A DNA stretch of 64,000 nucleotides from Strongylocentrotus purpuratus (taxonomy: Eukaryota; Echinodermata; Echinoidea; Camarodonta; Strongylocentrotidae), in assembly GCF_000002235.5 (NCBI RefSeq), contig NW_022145613.1, positions 498,501-562,500 of the forward strand, in the 5' to 3' direction. The translations under genes and the position numbers were made by a program. Under the pieces are notes generated by a model. The model ran no database searches and was not told the DNA's origin. It worked only from the letters and a program-made list of their open reading frames with translations. Of this stretch, positions 12,637 to 25,600 are shown one piece after another (within the stretch, counting starts at the first letter, position 1; each line of letters opens with the position of its first letter).

Positions 12637-13130
12637 GGTTAGCTTCGAAAGGAAAATATTAAAACTTCAACGGTTCCCCGATATAAAAATTGCAGTGAAA
12701 ACTACGGCACAGTAACTAGCATGGATGCTAAGCAAGGTAGTGAGCTAGCTAGCTATGAATTGAATTCGAGCGAGCATGCGGAGATTGTTTTGATCTGTAG
12801 CGGTGAGAGAGGTGGGCGTAACTCTACCCGGTTTACTGAATCGACAGCCGCTATATACAAGCGCTCTGATTGGCTAAAGATGACGCACCTCTTCTGTGAT
12901 TGGTGAATGGTTTGAGTGACGTGTCTATTAGCTCGTGTGAGCCAGGGTATTTGTTTACAATCGGAGCCCGGCTTATTCGCCTTCTCCTTCAACATCCTTT
13001 ACAATGGCAATCCTTGGAGAGAAAAAAATTTGTGCATGGTGGTAGCCATATTGGAAAGCACGTGGTCCAGATTTTATACGGAATCGGTTGGGAGGGGGTG
13101 GTTATTGACATTGTAATGAATTTGTTCACC
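12637..13130 (-). promoter_or_regulatory. Promoter region of the ZNF395/ZNF704-like gene
   Basis: Immediately upstream of exon 1 there are two ATTGG boxes (12869-12873 and 12899-12903), which read as CCAAT on the gene's strand, 30 bp apart. There is also a TGACGT half-CRE (12917-12922), and CpG is more frequent than in the flanks. Paired CCAAT boxes are typical NF-Y promoter spacing. No TATA box is obvious at a set distance, and the transcription start is not determined. Short open frames on both strands here are not supported as genes. Confidence 0.5.
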
Positions 13131-15279
13131 AATTAATTAATCAAATTTGTTTCAGATTTACGTGTAGTTTATTATTCGAGCTGTAGCTCATCCTTTTGAA
13201 TGGTAGTTATGATCAAAACATCGTTTGTTTCACGGTTATTTGCACTAAAGAAAGACAAAAATACGAGGACCTCGCCACTCCCCACACATTCATTCTTTAT
13301 TTCAAAAGCTTCATTTTAATTGTCATATGTTGTACTAGGTAGTAGGTTCATGGTAGTACTCTATTAATTTCTACTAATTTCTAGTTCACTTTTGTCAGTT
13401 TCAGCATTCGTTTTTGCACAGAATGTTTTTTGTTCAAGTTTGTTCATGTGCCACGACAATTAAAAAGAAAACATCATAACTGATTTCCTTCTGTTTGATA
13501 TTTCAATCTTGCCATCCTCTTCTCTTGTCAGTAAAAAGGGTTAGTATAAACATGGACCTACAATGTATATGATATAAACAAGGAGCATATACCGGGGCAT
13601 ATACATGGCATAAACATAATACATAGCTCCTTGGTAAACTCCAACATCAAAAATATGACCTGCCATAAGCTAAATCGAGGTCCGGATACAGTGCCTAGAT
13701 GCATGTATGAAACATCCTCCCTCTGATAGCCGGTGTGAAAGCCGGTTCAAAGCACAGCGCATTTACAAAGAAAACTGACGGCCACATGGCGAGGCATCGG
13801 GTGAAATCAGAGGGAGGGTACACAGTGATGATAACTCCGCAAACAGAAAGAAGAAGAAAAACCCCTCTGTAGTGTGGTTTGTTTATGTCGAAACTTGGGG
13901 TCGTGCCAAAAAGCAAATGACCGAGGCTGACTCGTAGTCTAAAATATCAGACTTATTGTGTGCTTGCTAGGTTTCTTACGCAGTTGACTACAAATGCGAA
14001 AACGCATTCAATTTATAAAAAAATCATAAATGAATTTGAAGTAAGCAAAAATATGAATTTTGGAATACCTGTATGCAAAAGAAAATTGGTTACTTTGAAT
14101 GTTTTAAATCCTGTAGAATAAAAAAATAAAATGTGTATATTGTGTAGACTATAGAAAGAGCTTTTCTGCCAGTGTGTTATGATGGCTGTAAATCAACTGT
14201 GAGGCCCTGAAAAACGATTGAGGTATCACAGTATTACATAATAGTTTCCCTGAACTGATGCTGTATTTGGATGGTTTTCTCTTTTCAGTAAACTCTTTCT
14301 TTAGCATCAATGATGAATGGAGATGGATGCATATTATTACATACGTCACTACAGATGTTCTTTCATGATCATCTTCACTACTCTTGTAATGCAATGGGAT
14401 TTATCAAATGAACAGTATTTCATAACGTGAAATATCAAGTCAATGTCTATTTCAATGCCGGAAGACCATCAAAAGTATTTATATGTTTCATAGTTTGAAA
14501 ATCACACGATTGTTATACATAACTATAACAATTATATAATATAGGCCTATTATGATAACCACTTAGTGGCTGAGTATACTGGATACGCTTTCAATACACT
14601 TTAGTAAATGTTTCTTTCAGTCAAGTAATAATCGTCTCTGAGAAAGATAATATTATATCGTTATTGTATTATGCACTTCTGTGTCAAAGGTAGAATTTGT
14701 AATGAATAGGCCTACATCCAACCAGGCTCCGCATAGAAATCACTTGAAGCGTGGAATTCCAAACTAAAATCAGGAATTTTAATTTTGACGAACAGAATAT
14801 TTAACCATGTTCGGAAGATGACTCACCTTGATATATTACACAATGAATGAAAACAAATTTCACATCAATTGATTTCCTTTCGACAGAAATGCTGAATACA
14901 GTCATTGCTCAATGTGAATAGTGAACATTGTATAGAGATCATTTACAAACACTAAAACAGTACTCGCAAATCTGCTTTACTACACTGTCATGTTTTTTTT
15001 TCTTCATTTAGTTATATACTTTGTAGGCCTATAAATCCTAAATCAGCCATGCATCTATGTGCATGTTACAACTTCTTGTACTTCATCGTCCTTCATTCAT
15101 CAGTTTTGGAGGTATTTTTTTCTTCAGCGTAATAATTTAATTTTCAATTTTACTTGTAGTAGAACGTTTCCATTATGACGTCACAATACAAGGTGATGAA
15201 TGTGTTCACCTACAGTTCAAGAATATGCCACGCCCACTATTGTCTAGCCACTAGGGGAGTCCCCAGACGTCATCGCGCG
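13131..15279. other. Intergenic, no gene seen
   Basis: AT-rich unique-looking sequence with no coding similarity that I recognise, no long open frame and no clear repeat structure. Confidence 0.6.
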
Positions 15280-15595
15280 TTGTTATTTGAGACGGTTTCA
15301 TTTCTGCCGGAACCGGGAGCGAATTTTTTTTCCGTACTCGAGAGAGCAAAAATCCCATGTGCGCATGCGCGTGGACTTATGATTTCTCTGCTACTTCCCA
15401 TACGAAATGTACATGTATTCGCATGTACTGTGCACGATTCGCGTTCTACGAGTAAACGATGGCATAGTAGTCTTCAAACACAGACTCTGATTTGCCAGTT
15501 TGACAAATCAATATGCGTATGTGTCGCGATGTGCTTATTCAAGTCTGTGTAGTTGTATGATTCAGACCCAGTAGTGCATATGGAAATACATTGCA

Positions 15596-15800
15596 ACTTG
15601 TATAGAATGGTATAGTAGTCTGCAAGCACAGACGCTAATCTGACAGTTTGACAACATACTAGTAGTGTGCTGAGAAGTACTTTATTCAAGTCGCCAACTT
15701 GTATAGAATGGTATAGTAGTCTGCAAGCACAGACGCTAATCTGACAGTTTGACAACATACTAGTAGTGTGCTGAGAAGTACTTTATTCAAGTCTGCGTAG
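15596..15800. repeat. Tandem duplication of about 102 bp inside the palindromic element
   Basis: The block starting CTTGTATAGAATGGTATAGT occurs at about 15597 and again at about 15699, nearly identical. A single inverted copy lies in the other arm (about 16255-16315), so the duplication arose in the left arm only. Confidence 0.85.
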
Positions 15801-15989
15801 ATGTATGATTCAGACCCTACTGGTGCGTGCGTTAGAAATGCATCTCAATGTGTAGAGTGTAGTATAGTAGTCTGCAAGGACATAATAATATATTGTGTAT
15901 TGATGAGTAGTGATTTTATGCAAGTTTGTGTAGTTTAATGATTCCAGACCCCATGGTAGGCCTATGTATTGTGCCACTGCTCTCTCACA

Positions 15990-16020
<31 letters not shown>

Positions 16021-16024
16021 CATA

Positions 16025-16060
<36 letters not shown>

Positions 16061-16065
16061 GCCCT
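15990..16065. repeat. (CT)n microsatellite at the centre of the palindrome
   Basis: A CT-rich run with a few CTTT and CATAT interruptions, sitting at the symmetry centre of the element. Confidence 0.9.
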
Positions 16066-16767
16066 CCCTCCAGTATGCTCGCACTCTCTGTATTACTTTT
16101 ATTTATAATCATGGTCTGCTGAGAGCCAGAAGGATGTTAACTCTTAACACAACGAATGCCCTTCTGGCTCTGAACAAACCCACACACCATGAGGTCATTT
16201 ATTGGCCTTCTCAAAACCGTCATTCTGTAATAATATTTCTAACTTTGGTCAAGACACTATGTTGTCAAACTGTCCGATTAGCGTCTGTGCTTGCAGACTA
16301 CTATACCATGCTATTCAATTTGGGATGCATTTCTGTAAGCACTAAAATGTCTGAATCATACAACTACTCAGACTTGAATACTAGTACTATTGCTACGCAC
16401 GATATATGCGTAATTGTTTTGTCAAACTGGCAAATCAGAGTCTGTGTTTGAAGACTACTATGCCATCGTTTACTCGTAGAACGCGAATCGTGCACAGTAG
16501 ATGCGAATACATGTACATTTCGTATGGGAAGTAGCAGAGAAATCACAAGTCCACGCGCATGCGCACATGGGGTATTTGCCCTCTCGAGTACGGAAAAAAA
16601 ATTCGCGAACCGGGAGGCGACTTTGCGTTTTACACCCTGGCCTGGACATTTTCCCGGTAAATAGCAATGAAACTGCTTGAATGAGTCTAGTCTACGCTCC
16701 TCGATCGGGCGCGCCAGTTCCAAATCGAATCGTACATGCACAGACATGAATTGAGAGCTAGAGAGAG

Positions 16768-17112
16768 AGAGGTCTTAGAAACAAATATCAAGAAATGAGA
16801 AAGAGAGGGGGGGGGGGGGTCTTAGAAACAAATATGAAGAGAGAGAGAGAGAGAGGCCTTAGAAACAAATATGAAGAGGGGGTTAATGAGAGAGAAAGAA
16901 AGAGGGGTCTGAGAAATACATACGAGAGAGAGAGTGGGTCGAGAGAGAGAGGTCTTAGAAAACAAATATGAATAGAGATGGGGGGGGGGGGGGAGAAATG
17001 GGTCTTAGAAAACAAATATGAAGAGAGATGAGGGGGGGGGGGAGGTCTTAGAAAACAAATATGAAGGGAGAGGGGTCAAGAGAATTAGAGAAATTAGGTC
17101 TTAGAAACAAAT
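16768..17112. repeat. Purine-rich minisatellite, about 47-bp unit, 8 copies
   Basis: GGTCTTAGAAAACAAATATG recurs with small changes near 16770, 16818, 16857, 16906, 16950, 17001, 17045 and 17098. Between the copies lie variable GA or poly-G runs. The PLSLSL-rich minus-strand frame (16788-17015) is simply this repeat. Confidence 0.85.
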
Positions 17113-17674
17113 GACATGAATTTAAAAAATGAAAGACGTGATCCCACAATAATAGAAAATGGTACGAGTGCAATATTTAAATCACAGTTTATGTATTACA
17201 TTACCATTACACATATTATGTCGAGTGTAGTCTGTGTATGTGTCGATATGTGTACACGTGTGTTAGGGGGGGGGGGTCCGAATCAGCAAATGGTTTGAAA
17301 GTAGGCTACACGTTAAAAATTGAAACCCTGAAGAAGGCGGAATTAAACCACAAAAACCATAATATTATTTGGTTTCTCTCTTTCCTTACTTTGATTAATT
17401 CCTTCTCTAATTTCTCTCTTTCTTTCAAGTTAGTTTTTGTTTTCTCTCTCTGCTTATGACATTCTTTGTTTCCTCTCTGTTCTTTAATTATTTATTGTTT
17501 TTCTCTATTTCCTTCTGTTGTTATTCGTTGTTTTTCTCTCACTCGTACGTCTCGATACAAAAGTACATGTACCGCGTACCGCGACACTGGACATATAGGA
17601 CGTACGTTGAGCATTGCAGAAGAGCTACGTGCGCGCGCAATATCTTGTCATGGATAGACTTTTCCCAGTCGGTT

Positions 17675-17745
17675 CCTTGAAATTTATTGGGAAAAGGTCC
17701 AGGCCAGGGTGTAAAACGCAAAGTCGCAACCGGGAGACAACGTAC
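17675..17745 (+). mobile_element. Fragment related to the outer end of the 15.3-16.7 kb element
   Basis: GGTCCAGGCCAGGGTGTAAA with flanking bases (17696 onward, through AACGCAAAGTCGC) is the inverted counterpart of 16622-16657 in the right arm. It is a further partial copy about 1 kb outside the palindrome. Confidence 0.6.
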
Positions 17746-17812
17746 AAGGGAGAAATTGACTTTTCTATATGTTCTTTTCAATACCTACGAAATTTGTCTA
17801 TAACAAAATAGG

Positions 17813-20800
17813 AGAACATTATTTTTAGAACTGAAATTTTCCACTCCATCTCGCAGGTTTTTCACCTACCCATTACGTCTCACTCACGTTTATTGTTTGC
17901 GAACCGGCAAAATGGATATTATATACATGCGTGGATTGTTAGTAATGGCTAAGTTTCTGGAGTGGGGAATTTTGGGAGAGCGTTATGTGGCAATCGCAAA
18001 ATTGTAAATCGCATGGAATTGAGCAATGTGTTTTGTTTGCGTCGGTTTTGATACTTAAAAATCCCCACCATCAACCGAAGCAATGGAAATATATAGCCTC
18101 AGTGTTTAGAAGGAAAAAAAAGCAAGATATTCAAGATTGAATGTACGACTCGACAGCTGAGCAGAATAAAGGGTATACATTTAAGCTGCACTCGGCTTGG
18201 AATTTCATGCAAATTTTTTTTTTTTTAAACATGAATAGATTAATTTTGCCACATTAAATCGATAAGATATTGATATAAGTTTATAATACACCAAACCACA
18301 TAATTATTCCACCGCGCATTTCGTTCCCCTTTGTTATGTTATGCTGTTACGTGCATAAGGTGTGGCGATAAAAAGGTCTTCTTATGTTCTAGATGTTCTG
18401 AAAACAAATCCTATATTTAGGCTACAATTCAAGCATGGACGGTATATCTTGCTTTGATTTGTTTTGTTTCCCGGGGTAAGGATGTGACCTCTTTAAAGGA
18501 ATCATTATAATAACCACCACGCATATATTACAACACATTGTGATCGTTATTAGAAACACAATCAACACTGGCTTCACACAAAGTACATAGCAACATAAAA
18601 TGCTAATTTGTTTGAATTTGCTGTAAACAAGTTTGCATTCATTCATATAACATGCTAAGACTTGCATCATTATCAATTGACATTGTATAGCTATATAGTA
18701 TCTGTGTCAATAATTTGGTCAATTATTTTGATATTGAACTAAATTAGGTGAACCTCCCCATAGGTATGCCGGTCTTTGAATAACTGAATAAGACTGAACA
18801 TGTCGGGTCAATATTACGTTGTATAGAAGATTATACCATGCACCATTTCATTCTGCATATTTATCCCATAATATGCAACTTCAAAATACATAAAGGCCAT
18901 CAAAGGGCGAAAAGAGGTTTCCCATTCCCCTGACGAAAATTAATTTGTTGGTATATGATATTTTTTGTTTTAAGAAATTGGTATAACAGGTTTCTAAATG
19001 ATTATGATAGGATAAAGTTTCCATATCTTGTTTCATTCGTTCATATAAATCACTGTCACAATAGACATAAATACCTTTTGGATCAAACGGGATGGAATGT
19101 TTACTGAAACATGCAACACACGTTTTAACCACGCTGTTTCTATTTTTATTTTGTAAACACGTTTTTCACAATGGTTGAGCAATGGTATTGACGAAATGTG
19201 GTGCGGTTACATGAATGCCGGCCGGGTCGTATGAATGCGGAGTACAAAAAGAAACGGCGGGAAAATTGCAACAATGCGGCTTAAATTACAAACATTGTTC
19301 TGGCTAATATTATTTTATGAGTTTTTGATAGAGGAATGGAAAGTTTTATAGGCCACTACAACTTGTTTGTTTGCTTGTAACATAATTTTGGACTTGTACC
19401 ACTCCCCCCCCCCCTCCCCTACCAACCGCCAGAAAATCATGGGATAGCCATTGCAGGAGTATTGAAATGGTGAAGAGAGACGAGTCAACTCAAAAGCTTA
19501 TTGGGTGAATAGCCGAAAGGAGCTAAACTTGGGTTAATAAAGGAGCCATGCATGTTGACAGTCGATTACCAGTCACCTGAAAAATAATAGAAGCTAACAT
19601 AATAGTGTTATAATTATTAGTAAAATCTTATTATATCCAAATATGTCTCAAAGTACAGGCCTATATTATTAATGCTTGTTCATCTCTGGAATTGATTATT
19701 CTGGTCGATAACTCTATAGCTTAAACATAACTGTATAACTTAAATGAACACTCAAAAATAAGATTATGGGTGAAGGGGTTTATTTAATTTTTGGACGTAG
19801 GCTTGTGTAGTTGTAGTATACACATTCTTATTTGAAATAATTTTAACGCAATATTTACTTTCAATTTAGTCTTTAAGATTTTTTCAACCAGTTTGGGAAA
19901 TTAATGGAAAAAAAGCACAGATAATATGAGGGGATTAAATGAGAGAAAGGCATGATATCGAAGAACAAACCAAAAGCAGGATCAACGTTGCTTTGAAAAA
20001 ATATTATTGATGTTTTGTCGGCTAGAATTCCTGAATTTAAATCTACAGAATCAACAGGGAAGTGAAACTTGTGAAGAAACAATAACTCACGAGGATTTAA
20101 TTTGTCAATGTACATGTCTGAATTTAATTAAGCCTGGATGACGATGGACATCTATTCAATGTTAATGAACCCAGGTTCCACGTTTCTATTCCATGACCGT
20201 ATTTCAACAAGTGAGTCAGCCCAAAGCGCAAAAAAACTACGCCCGCCATTTCTGAGTCATTGCAATAAAAATAGAGAATGACGTAATGTTGTGGATGCCC
20301 CCTCTCCCAGACAATGTAGATAAGAGATTATTGAGAAAATCCTCAGATGGCTGACTGGGACAATGAATCGGGTCATGATGACGTCATGTATCTAAAAATT
20401 TGAGGTGAGCCTATACTATATTTTTTTAATGTTGTCTGTGCAACGTGTCGCTGGCTAACATCAGATTCTATCATTGCCTATTGCTTCCCTGTGTGCCAAT
20501 CAAAATGATTTGTTGAATAGCAAATATGTTGTTAAATGGAAGATAAAATGCACAAATGACATTGTCAGATTCTGAATTAATTCCTCATAAAATATGGATT
20601 TTTATGACCTACAGTTGCCAATTTAATATATAATTTTTTTTAAAGTTTAAGATTTTAGTATCTAAAATAGTGCCATAAAAAAACTCACTCCAAAGAAAAT
20701 ATATAGAGTGCACACTGTATATAGGCATTTCAGATTATCAAAGCTTACTGACAGTATATAATTATGGTACAACCGACTTTTGGCGATCATTGATTTAGAA

Positions 20801-21295
20801 ATATTTGGGTCATTTTATGAAGAGAAGAATAACAAAATCAGTCAGTTATACGAGCTTATCAAAGTGAATGAGTTACTTTCGAGTGTACTGTCTGAGTGTT
20901 GATATGTCAGGTAAACTCACACTAAGTTCATTGACACTGCTCAGGACAGCAGCACAGGGTGACACTGGTGTGTGATTAATATTGAAGTGGTTGGTATATA
21001 GATCTTTATATCAAATCGATATAAACATTGATGCTTTTAAATATGTAAATAGTAGCATCAGCAATTTGAATGCCACTACACGTATTTCCAAACGGATTAT
21101 TGCAGATATAATTATCATCATGTAAACATCAAACAAGTACTCATCTAAGTTAAGAAGTACCCTTACCAACATATACCAATATTCAAACTATTGTGTATCA
21201 AGAATTGCCTGTTGATTATGTTAGAAAGTGCATGCTTCATGGAAAGTAGCAAACTCCTCTTAGACTAGAGGAAAGGATAACGATCAGAGAAGTAG
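17813..21295. other. Intergenic, no gene seen; includes a bZIP-site cluster
   Basis: AT-rich sequence without recognisable exons. The minus-strand frames at 18422-18676, 18881-19132 and 19873-20115 show no domain I can name and no splice support. The one notable stretch is the motif cluster at about 20.2-20.4 kb, listed separately. Confidence 0.55.
20205..20392. promoter_or_regulatory. Candidate enhancer: clustered AP-1/CRE motifs
   Basis: Within 175 bp there are two TGAGTCA AP-1 sites (20212-20218, 20253-20259), TGACGTAA (20279-20286) and a perfect TGACGTCA CRE (20379-20386). An AGATAAG GATA-type site lies near 20322. Four bZIP sites this close are more than chance would usually give in AT-rich DNA. 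Function is inferred from motifs only. Confidence 0.35.
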
Positions 21296-21301
21296 AATAA
21301 T

Positions 21302-21955
21302 GAAAGTTTGAACGAAATCGGACAAAAAATAGAAAGTTATCAATTGTTGAAAATTGTATTCACTATGGGCTCTTCACATTGACTGAATTGGGAATATCTC
21401 TGTGGTTTAATAGCGGACAACTTTCCCCATTTGTTCTAGCACACTAAATGACTAAAATTTCAACTTTGCAAAATGTATGACTCAGAAGGATATATTCTGT
21501 TCGGAGGACCCATTATCATTTGCCATCCAAAATTTTGAGTAGAGCCCTGTAAGGAAGAAGGCACTTGGGAGAAAAACAGAAATTAGTGATATTTGTCTAC
21601 ATAACAACGGGAGAGTTATCCGCGACTGCGTCACAACACTATGGACATGACTGACAAAGAAAGCGGACAAAATATACAGTTCCTCAGGTAGACAAAGGAA
21701 CATCCCTTCACTGCTATTATGTAAACATGTGTAGAACAGGTGTCACATGCATATTCACTTTTTACATAATAGCAGTGAAGGGATGTTCCTTTGTCTACCT
21801 GAGGAACTGTATATTTTGTCCGCTTTCTTTGTCCGTGATGTTCATAGTGCAATCCACTAACGAAATTGCCAATATGAGATTCGCATAGACTTAGTGATCT
21901 TATATTTCAAACATTCATAACTTTCTTATATTGGTCCGATTTATTTCAAACTTTC
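21302..21955. mobile_element. Inverted-repeat element with a 213-bp hairpin core
   Basis: The core is a near-perfect hairpin: arms 21637-21725 and 21761-21849 (89 nt each) around a 35-nt loop. Outer flanks are also inverted but more diverged: GAAAGTTTGAACGAAATCGG at 21302 against its complement at about 21937-21955. It has no coding capacity. The two minus-strand frames at 21482-21852 are made by the arms. Confidence 0.7.
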
Positions 21956-22021
21956 GCCATTCTGTGTATCTTATTTTCTGCTTTCATTCAAATGAACTTA
22001 TTACTCAGGTTGGATTAACCT

Positions 22022-22607
22022 TTAAAGCCCCTCAGCACTCGTTTGGCCAGGAGGGATTAGATCTCCCTGCATGGTTACTGACAGGTGGTTATCTCATTAA
22101 AGATAAACTTGAGTTCTGGTAAAAAAAAAAAAGAAAATGAATTCTCACAGAATCTAACAAAACTTACACTGAATGTTCAAGATTACAAATAAATGTCATG
22201 TGCCAAACAATTTTGGAAGAAAATGTTTACTGGCTGAGTAATGAGCAAAGAAAGATAAGGAAATCAGGGTAGTACTAGCCCCGACACCATGTGTGTTGTC
22301 CCATATACATCTTTCTGTGTGAGTGATTGTTACTTTACCAAGACTCTGCCAAATTTATGATGATTTTGATGACTCCAGAACCTTGCATTACACACCATTA
22401 CTTACATGCTATATGATTAGCTTTTCTGATCCATTCCACACCTTTTCTTTCATAATGCAATCGCATTACCAGAACTCAAGTTTATCTTTAATAAGCTCTC
22501 AATTAACATAAGAAAAAGGGGATCATGGGGGACCAATGGTCACCGATTAGGCATTGGTTGCTATATAGAGGGCGCAAGTAGCTATACGTAGTGCAGTGGG
22601 GCTTTAA
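22022..22607. mobile_element. TTAA-flanked MITE, interrupted by a second element
   Basis: It is flanked by TTAA (22022-22025 and 22604-22607), with terminal bases AGCCCC and GGGGCT. Taking out the inner insertion leaves about 190 bp, very similar to copies at 49.0 kb and 63.30 kb; shared blocks include TTTGGCCAGGAGGGATTA and GGGGATCATGGGGGACCAA. TTAA target duplication is the habit of piggyBac and Kolobok elements. The superfamily is inferred from that alone. Confidence 0.75.
22101..22487. mobile_element. 387-bp TTAA-flanked element nested in the MITE
   Basis: Terminal inverted repeats are perfect over about 22 bp (AGATAAACTTGAGTTCTGGT and its complement), with TTAA at 22097-22100 and 22488-22491. 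It lies inside another TTAA-type MITE. The interior is AT-rich with no coding capacity. Confidence 0.8.
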
Positions 22608-25600
22608 ACACAGCCTAAATAAAAGTTAAAGCTGGACCTGAGAAGGGAGCTCCTGTTGAACGTCACGTAGGCTTATTGTGTGTGTGTGATATTGTGACTG
22701 ACGAAGCAAACGAAATCGAATCCGAAATGGATTTTGCCCCGTTATCAAATGATTTCCTCCCGCTATTATTGCCAGGGAATTGTTCCATTTACACTGCTGC
22801 ACTTTCAATAGATGTTTTGCTTGAAGCACACTTATAAGGGTGTGGGCGTGTTCTTAGATGACCTGGTTTCATGTGGTAGAGGGGTACCATCAATGAGGTT
22901 ATTAGCATAGGGGTACATGATGTAACCCGTTGGCGCCATGGTTGTAGATAATTACGATTGTGGGCAAATTATATTTTGACCAAATTGTATCAAATGGTTA
23001 GTAGATAAAATATGAGACAACATAGTATGTAGACAAGAATGACCATTGATGTGATAATAAGACGAAAGTAGTGGACCAATTGAATTTAGACGCAATTTTG
23101 ATAGCTGAATTGGAAATAAAATCAAATGGCAATAAGCTGGTAAACCAACAAACCTGTATTCGGTCGGTAGACTAGGTAAAATAAAAACAAAATTATCAGT
23201 AGGTTCTACCACAGGCAATTTCGGGAAATTTACTAATTGATTAATTAAATCCCCAACGCATTATAAGCTACCTTGATTTTACTGAATATTAATATGAATG
23301 ATGATTAATGAAAAGAACCACATGCAGCCAAGTTATAATTTGTCTGACATAATATAACACGCTGGGGAGATCGTTAAACTCTACAATTAAATTTCCCCAA
23401 ACTGCTAAAACATACATGTAGGTCTACTCGTACAGTATTGGCATTTAACAGCAAGAAGCTCCTTTGTGACAGCCATTTGCATGCGTTTATATTCACGTAT
23501 TGACTTTTCTACAGGTACCGCGTTATCCGCTCATGTTTGCTCTAATATTGAGGCAAACTCATCGCTCATGCACAGCAATGGAAAATTGTCATTACTGCTT
23601 GGCCGAATTTCCGCAATCATATTTAATTTGCCGGTAGATTCTTTGTTGAGCCGGCCGGGTCCCTGGATATGTTGATCCAGGGTCGTCTCATTGTAGTGCA
23701 GCTGTTGAAGTGACGTACCTGGTTAGAGTATATACATGTCTCAAAGGATGTGGAGATAATTAAATATCTTACACCATCTTAAACAGTTGAAGTACTTCTC
23801 CATGGCACGTCGTAATCGTCATTTCCAGGCACTACATTGCTAGTGCGTGCGAAATACATGTAGGCCTATTATTAACCTATGTCCTATTACTTTATTTGTA
23901 TGTGGACGGTTCTCGAATCTATGTATAATTTATGATGCAATTCAGTTTAAGAGACTGCACCTATTATCCGGTGACTATGTAGGTCTCTCTCTCTCTATAT
24001 ATAATAATAATAATAATATATACACACATAGATATACGTGATGTAGGCACATGGTACCGTCAAAAGAATCACGGATAATCACCTTTACAACACCATTACG
24101 ATTTCGTTATATAGCATAACACAATATTCTAGTTAATTAAGATACCATATTACAATTTTGTTATCAGACGGGACCTGAAGCAATGGCGCATACAGAAATA
24201 TGAAATAGGGAAGGGGAGAGGTTATCCTCCCCAGGCAGGGGTCGTAGTCTATCTGCCATGAGCTTGTAAGCTCACATACACAGTATGTCTTGGAGGCGGG
24301 GAGGGGGGGGGGGAGTATACATGTATGCTCTCTTGTCGGATACGCCATTGAGGTATATTCTGCCTTTAATAGTTTGGAGTGTTATTTCCGTATTCTTGAA
24401 GATCCAGCTCTTCCGCTTCGTCTTATCATTTGTAGTCTGCAGACACATACTCTAATTAGCATTATACAAAATAATGATTGTATCTTGAGTCAAGCCTAAA
24501 CCAGGCTTCAAAACAGCTGTGTCTAGTGGTGGTAGGTCTATAGATAGACCGATAGAGCTTGGATATATCATACCAGAACCCGTGTTTGGCTTCCAATTAT
24601 CTCAGGTGATCAGACATGAGACTATAATTGGTCCAATGTTTATTTCGTAGAATATAATTATTTAGGGTTGTGATTGGGTTTAAGGTCAGGTTTAGTGTTA
24701 GCGTTGGATAGAAGAATGTGGTCCGGGGTACGTTAGTGTTGTAAAGTATAGAATCGCGAAGCATTAATGCAGTTAAAGCATGTCGGAAAACCTTCTTCAT
24801 TTGACACCTTGTCATAATTGATATATGAAGGGTTCGTGCTTACAGACTAATTCACTCCCTTCAATCCTTTAATACGAGAGCACTATACACCAGAGAAGCT
24901 TTTGTATTCAAAATCATAAAGAGATGAATTTCCTTTCATATAGTCCCTGGAAATTTTATCAATTAAAGCTCAATGTCACATTGTACTCTGATAGCAGTAT
25001 GTATATGTCAACTGACCAATTTCATGTTTGAATTTTATGGATGCTATTCGAAAGTACCCAGTAAAGAGCTATATTTAGCGATGGTTCAGCTCTTATGAGT
25101 AATTGTCAATCCATTATCGACAATACCCCTTGCTCCCACCCTCTTCATTTATTTCACACTGCCCCCCCCCCCCCTTTAGCAGGTGCGGATCCAGATGTGA
25201 AGGGGGTTGGGGACACAATTCAATTTCGAAATAGGGTGTGAGAGAGAGAGAGAAAGAGAGAGAAGATAGGAATGAGAACAATAATCTAATCGTCAGCCTT
25301 CAGATGATGTATGCTATAATAACGCAAGTTTTTCATGTTGATTAATATTTTTTTCAAATTTCGAGTAGACCTATATACCCCGAGCAAGATTTATCTAATA
25401 GTCATAAACGTTTAGTAAACTTTCAGACCTATTTTCACAGAATATTCCTCATATTCACAATACATTATACAATACTAATAAGCTTGCACCGTCTTACAAG
25501 CGCTGATCAATTCAATTTCTTACGAACAACACATTAACCACAATATAACTAGGAAAGAAACAAACAAAGAACATTTATTTATGATATTACCAATAATCAT

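Larger units (their letters stand above)
15280..16690. mobile_element. 1.4-kb palindromic (long terminal inverted repeat) element
   Basis: The left arm (about 15288-15700) and right arm (about 16253-16678) are inverted copies with high identity over hundreds of bases. Examples are CGTACTCGAGAG near 15333 against CTCTCGAGTACG near 16581, and the block around CATGTGCGCATGCGCGTGG. The left arm lacks about 45 bp present near the outer end of the right arm. The centre is a CT microsatellite. Open frames at 15175-15552, 16134-16451 and 16364-16747 are the arms read in one or other direction, not genes. It fits a non-autonomous foldback DNA transposon. Exact ends and target duplication were not established. 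Confidence 0.7.

Noticed and set aside
18881-19132. Minus-strand frame starting MVKTCVACFSKHS, briefly considered as a THAP zinc finger
   Set aside because: The THAP C2CH spacing and the following conserved Trp and AVPTIF-type motif are absent.
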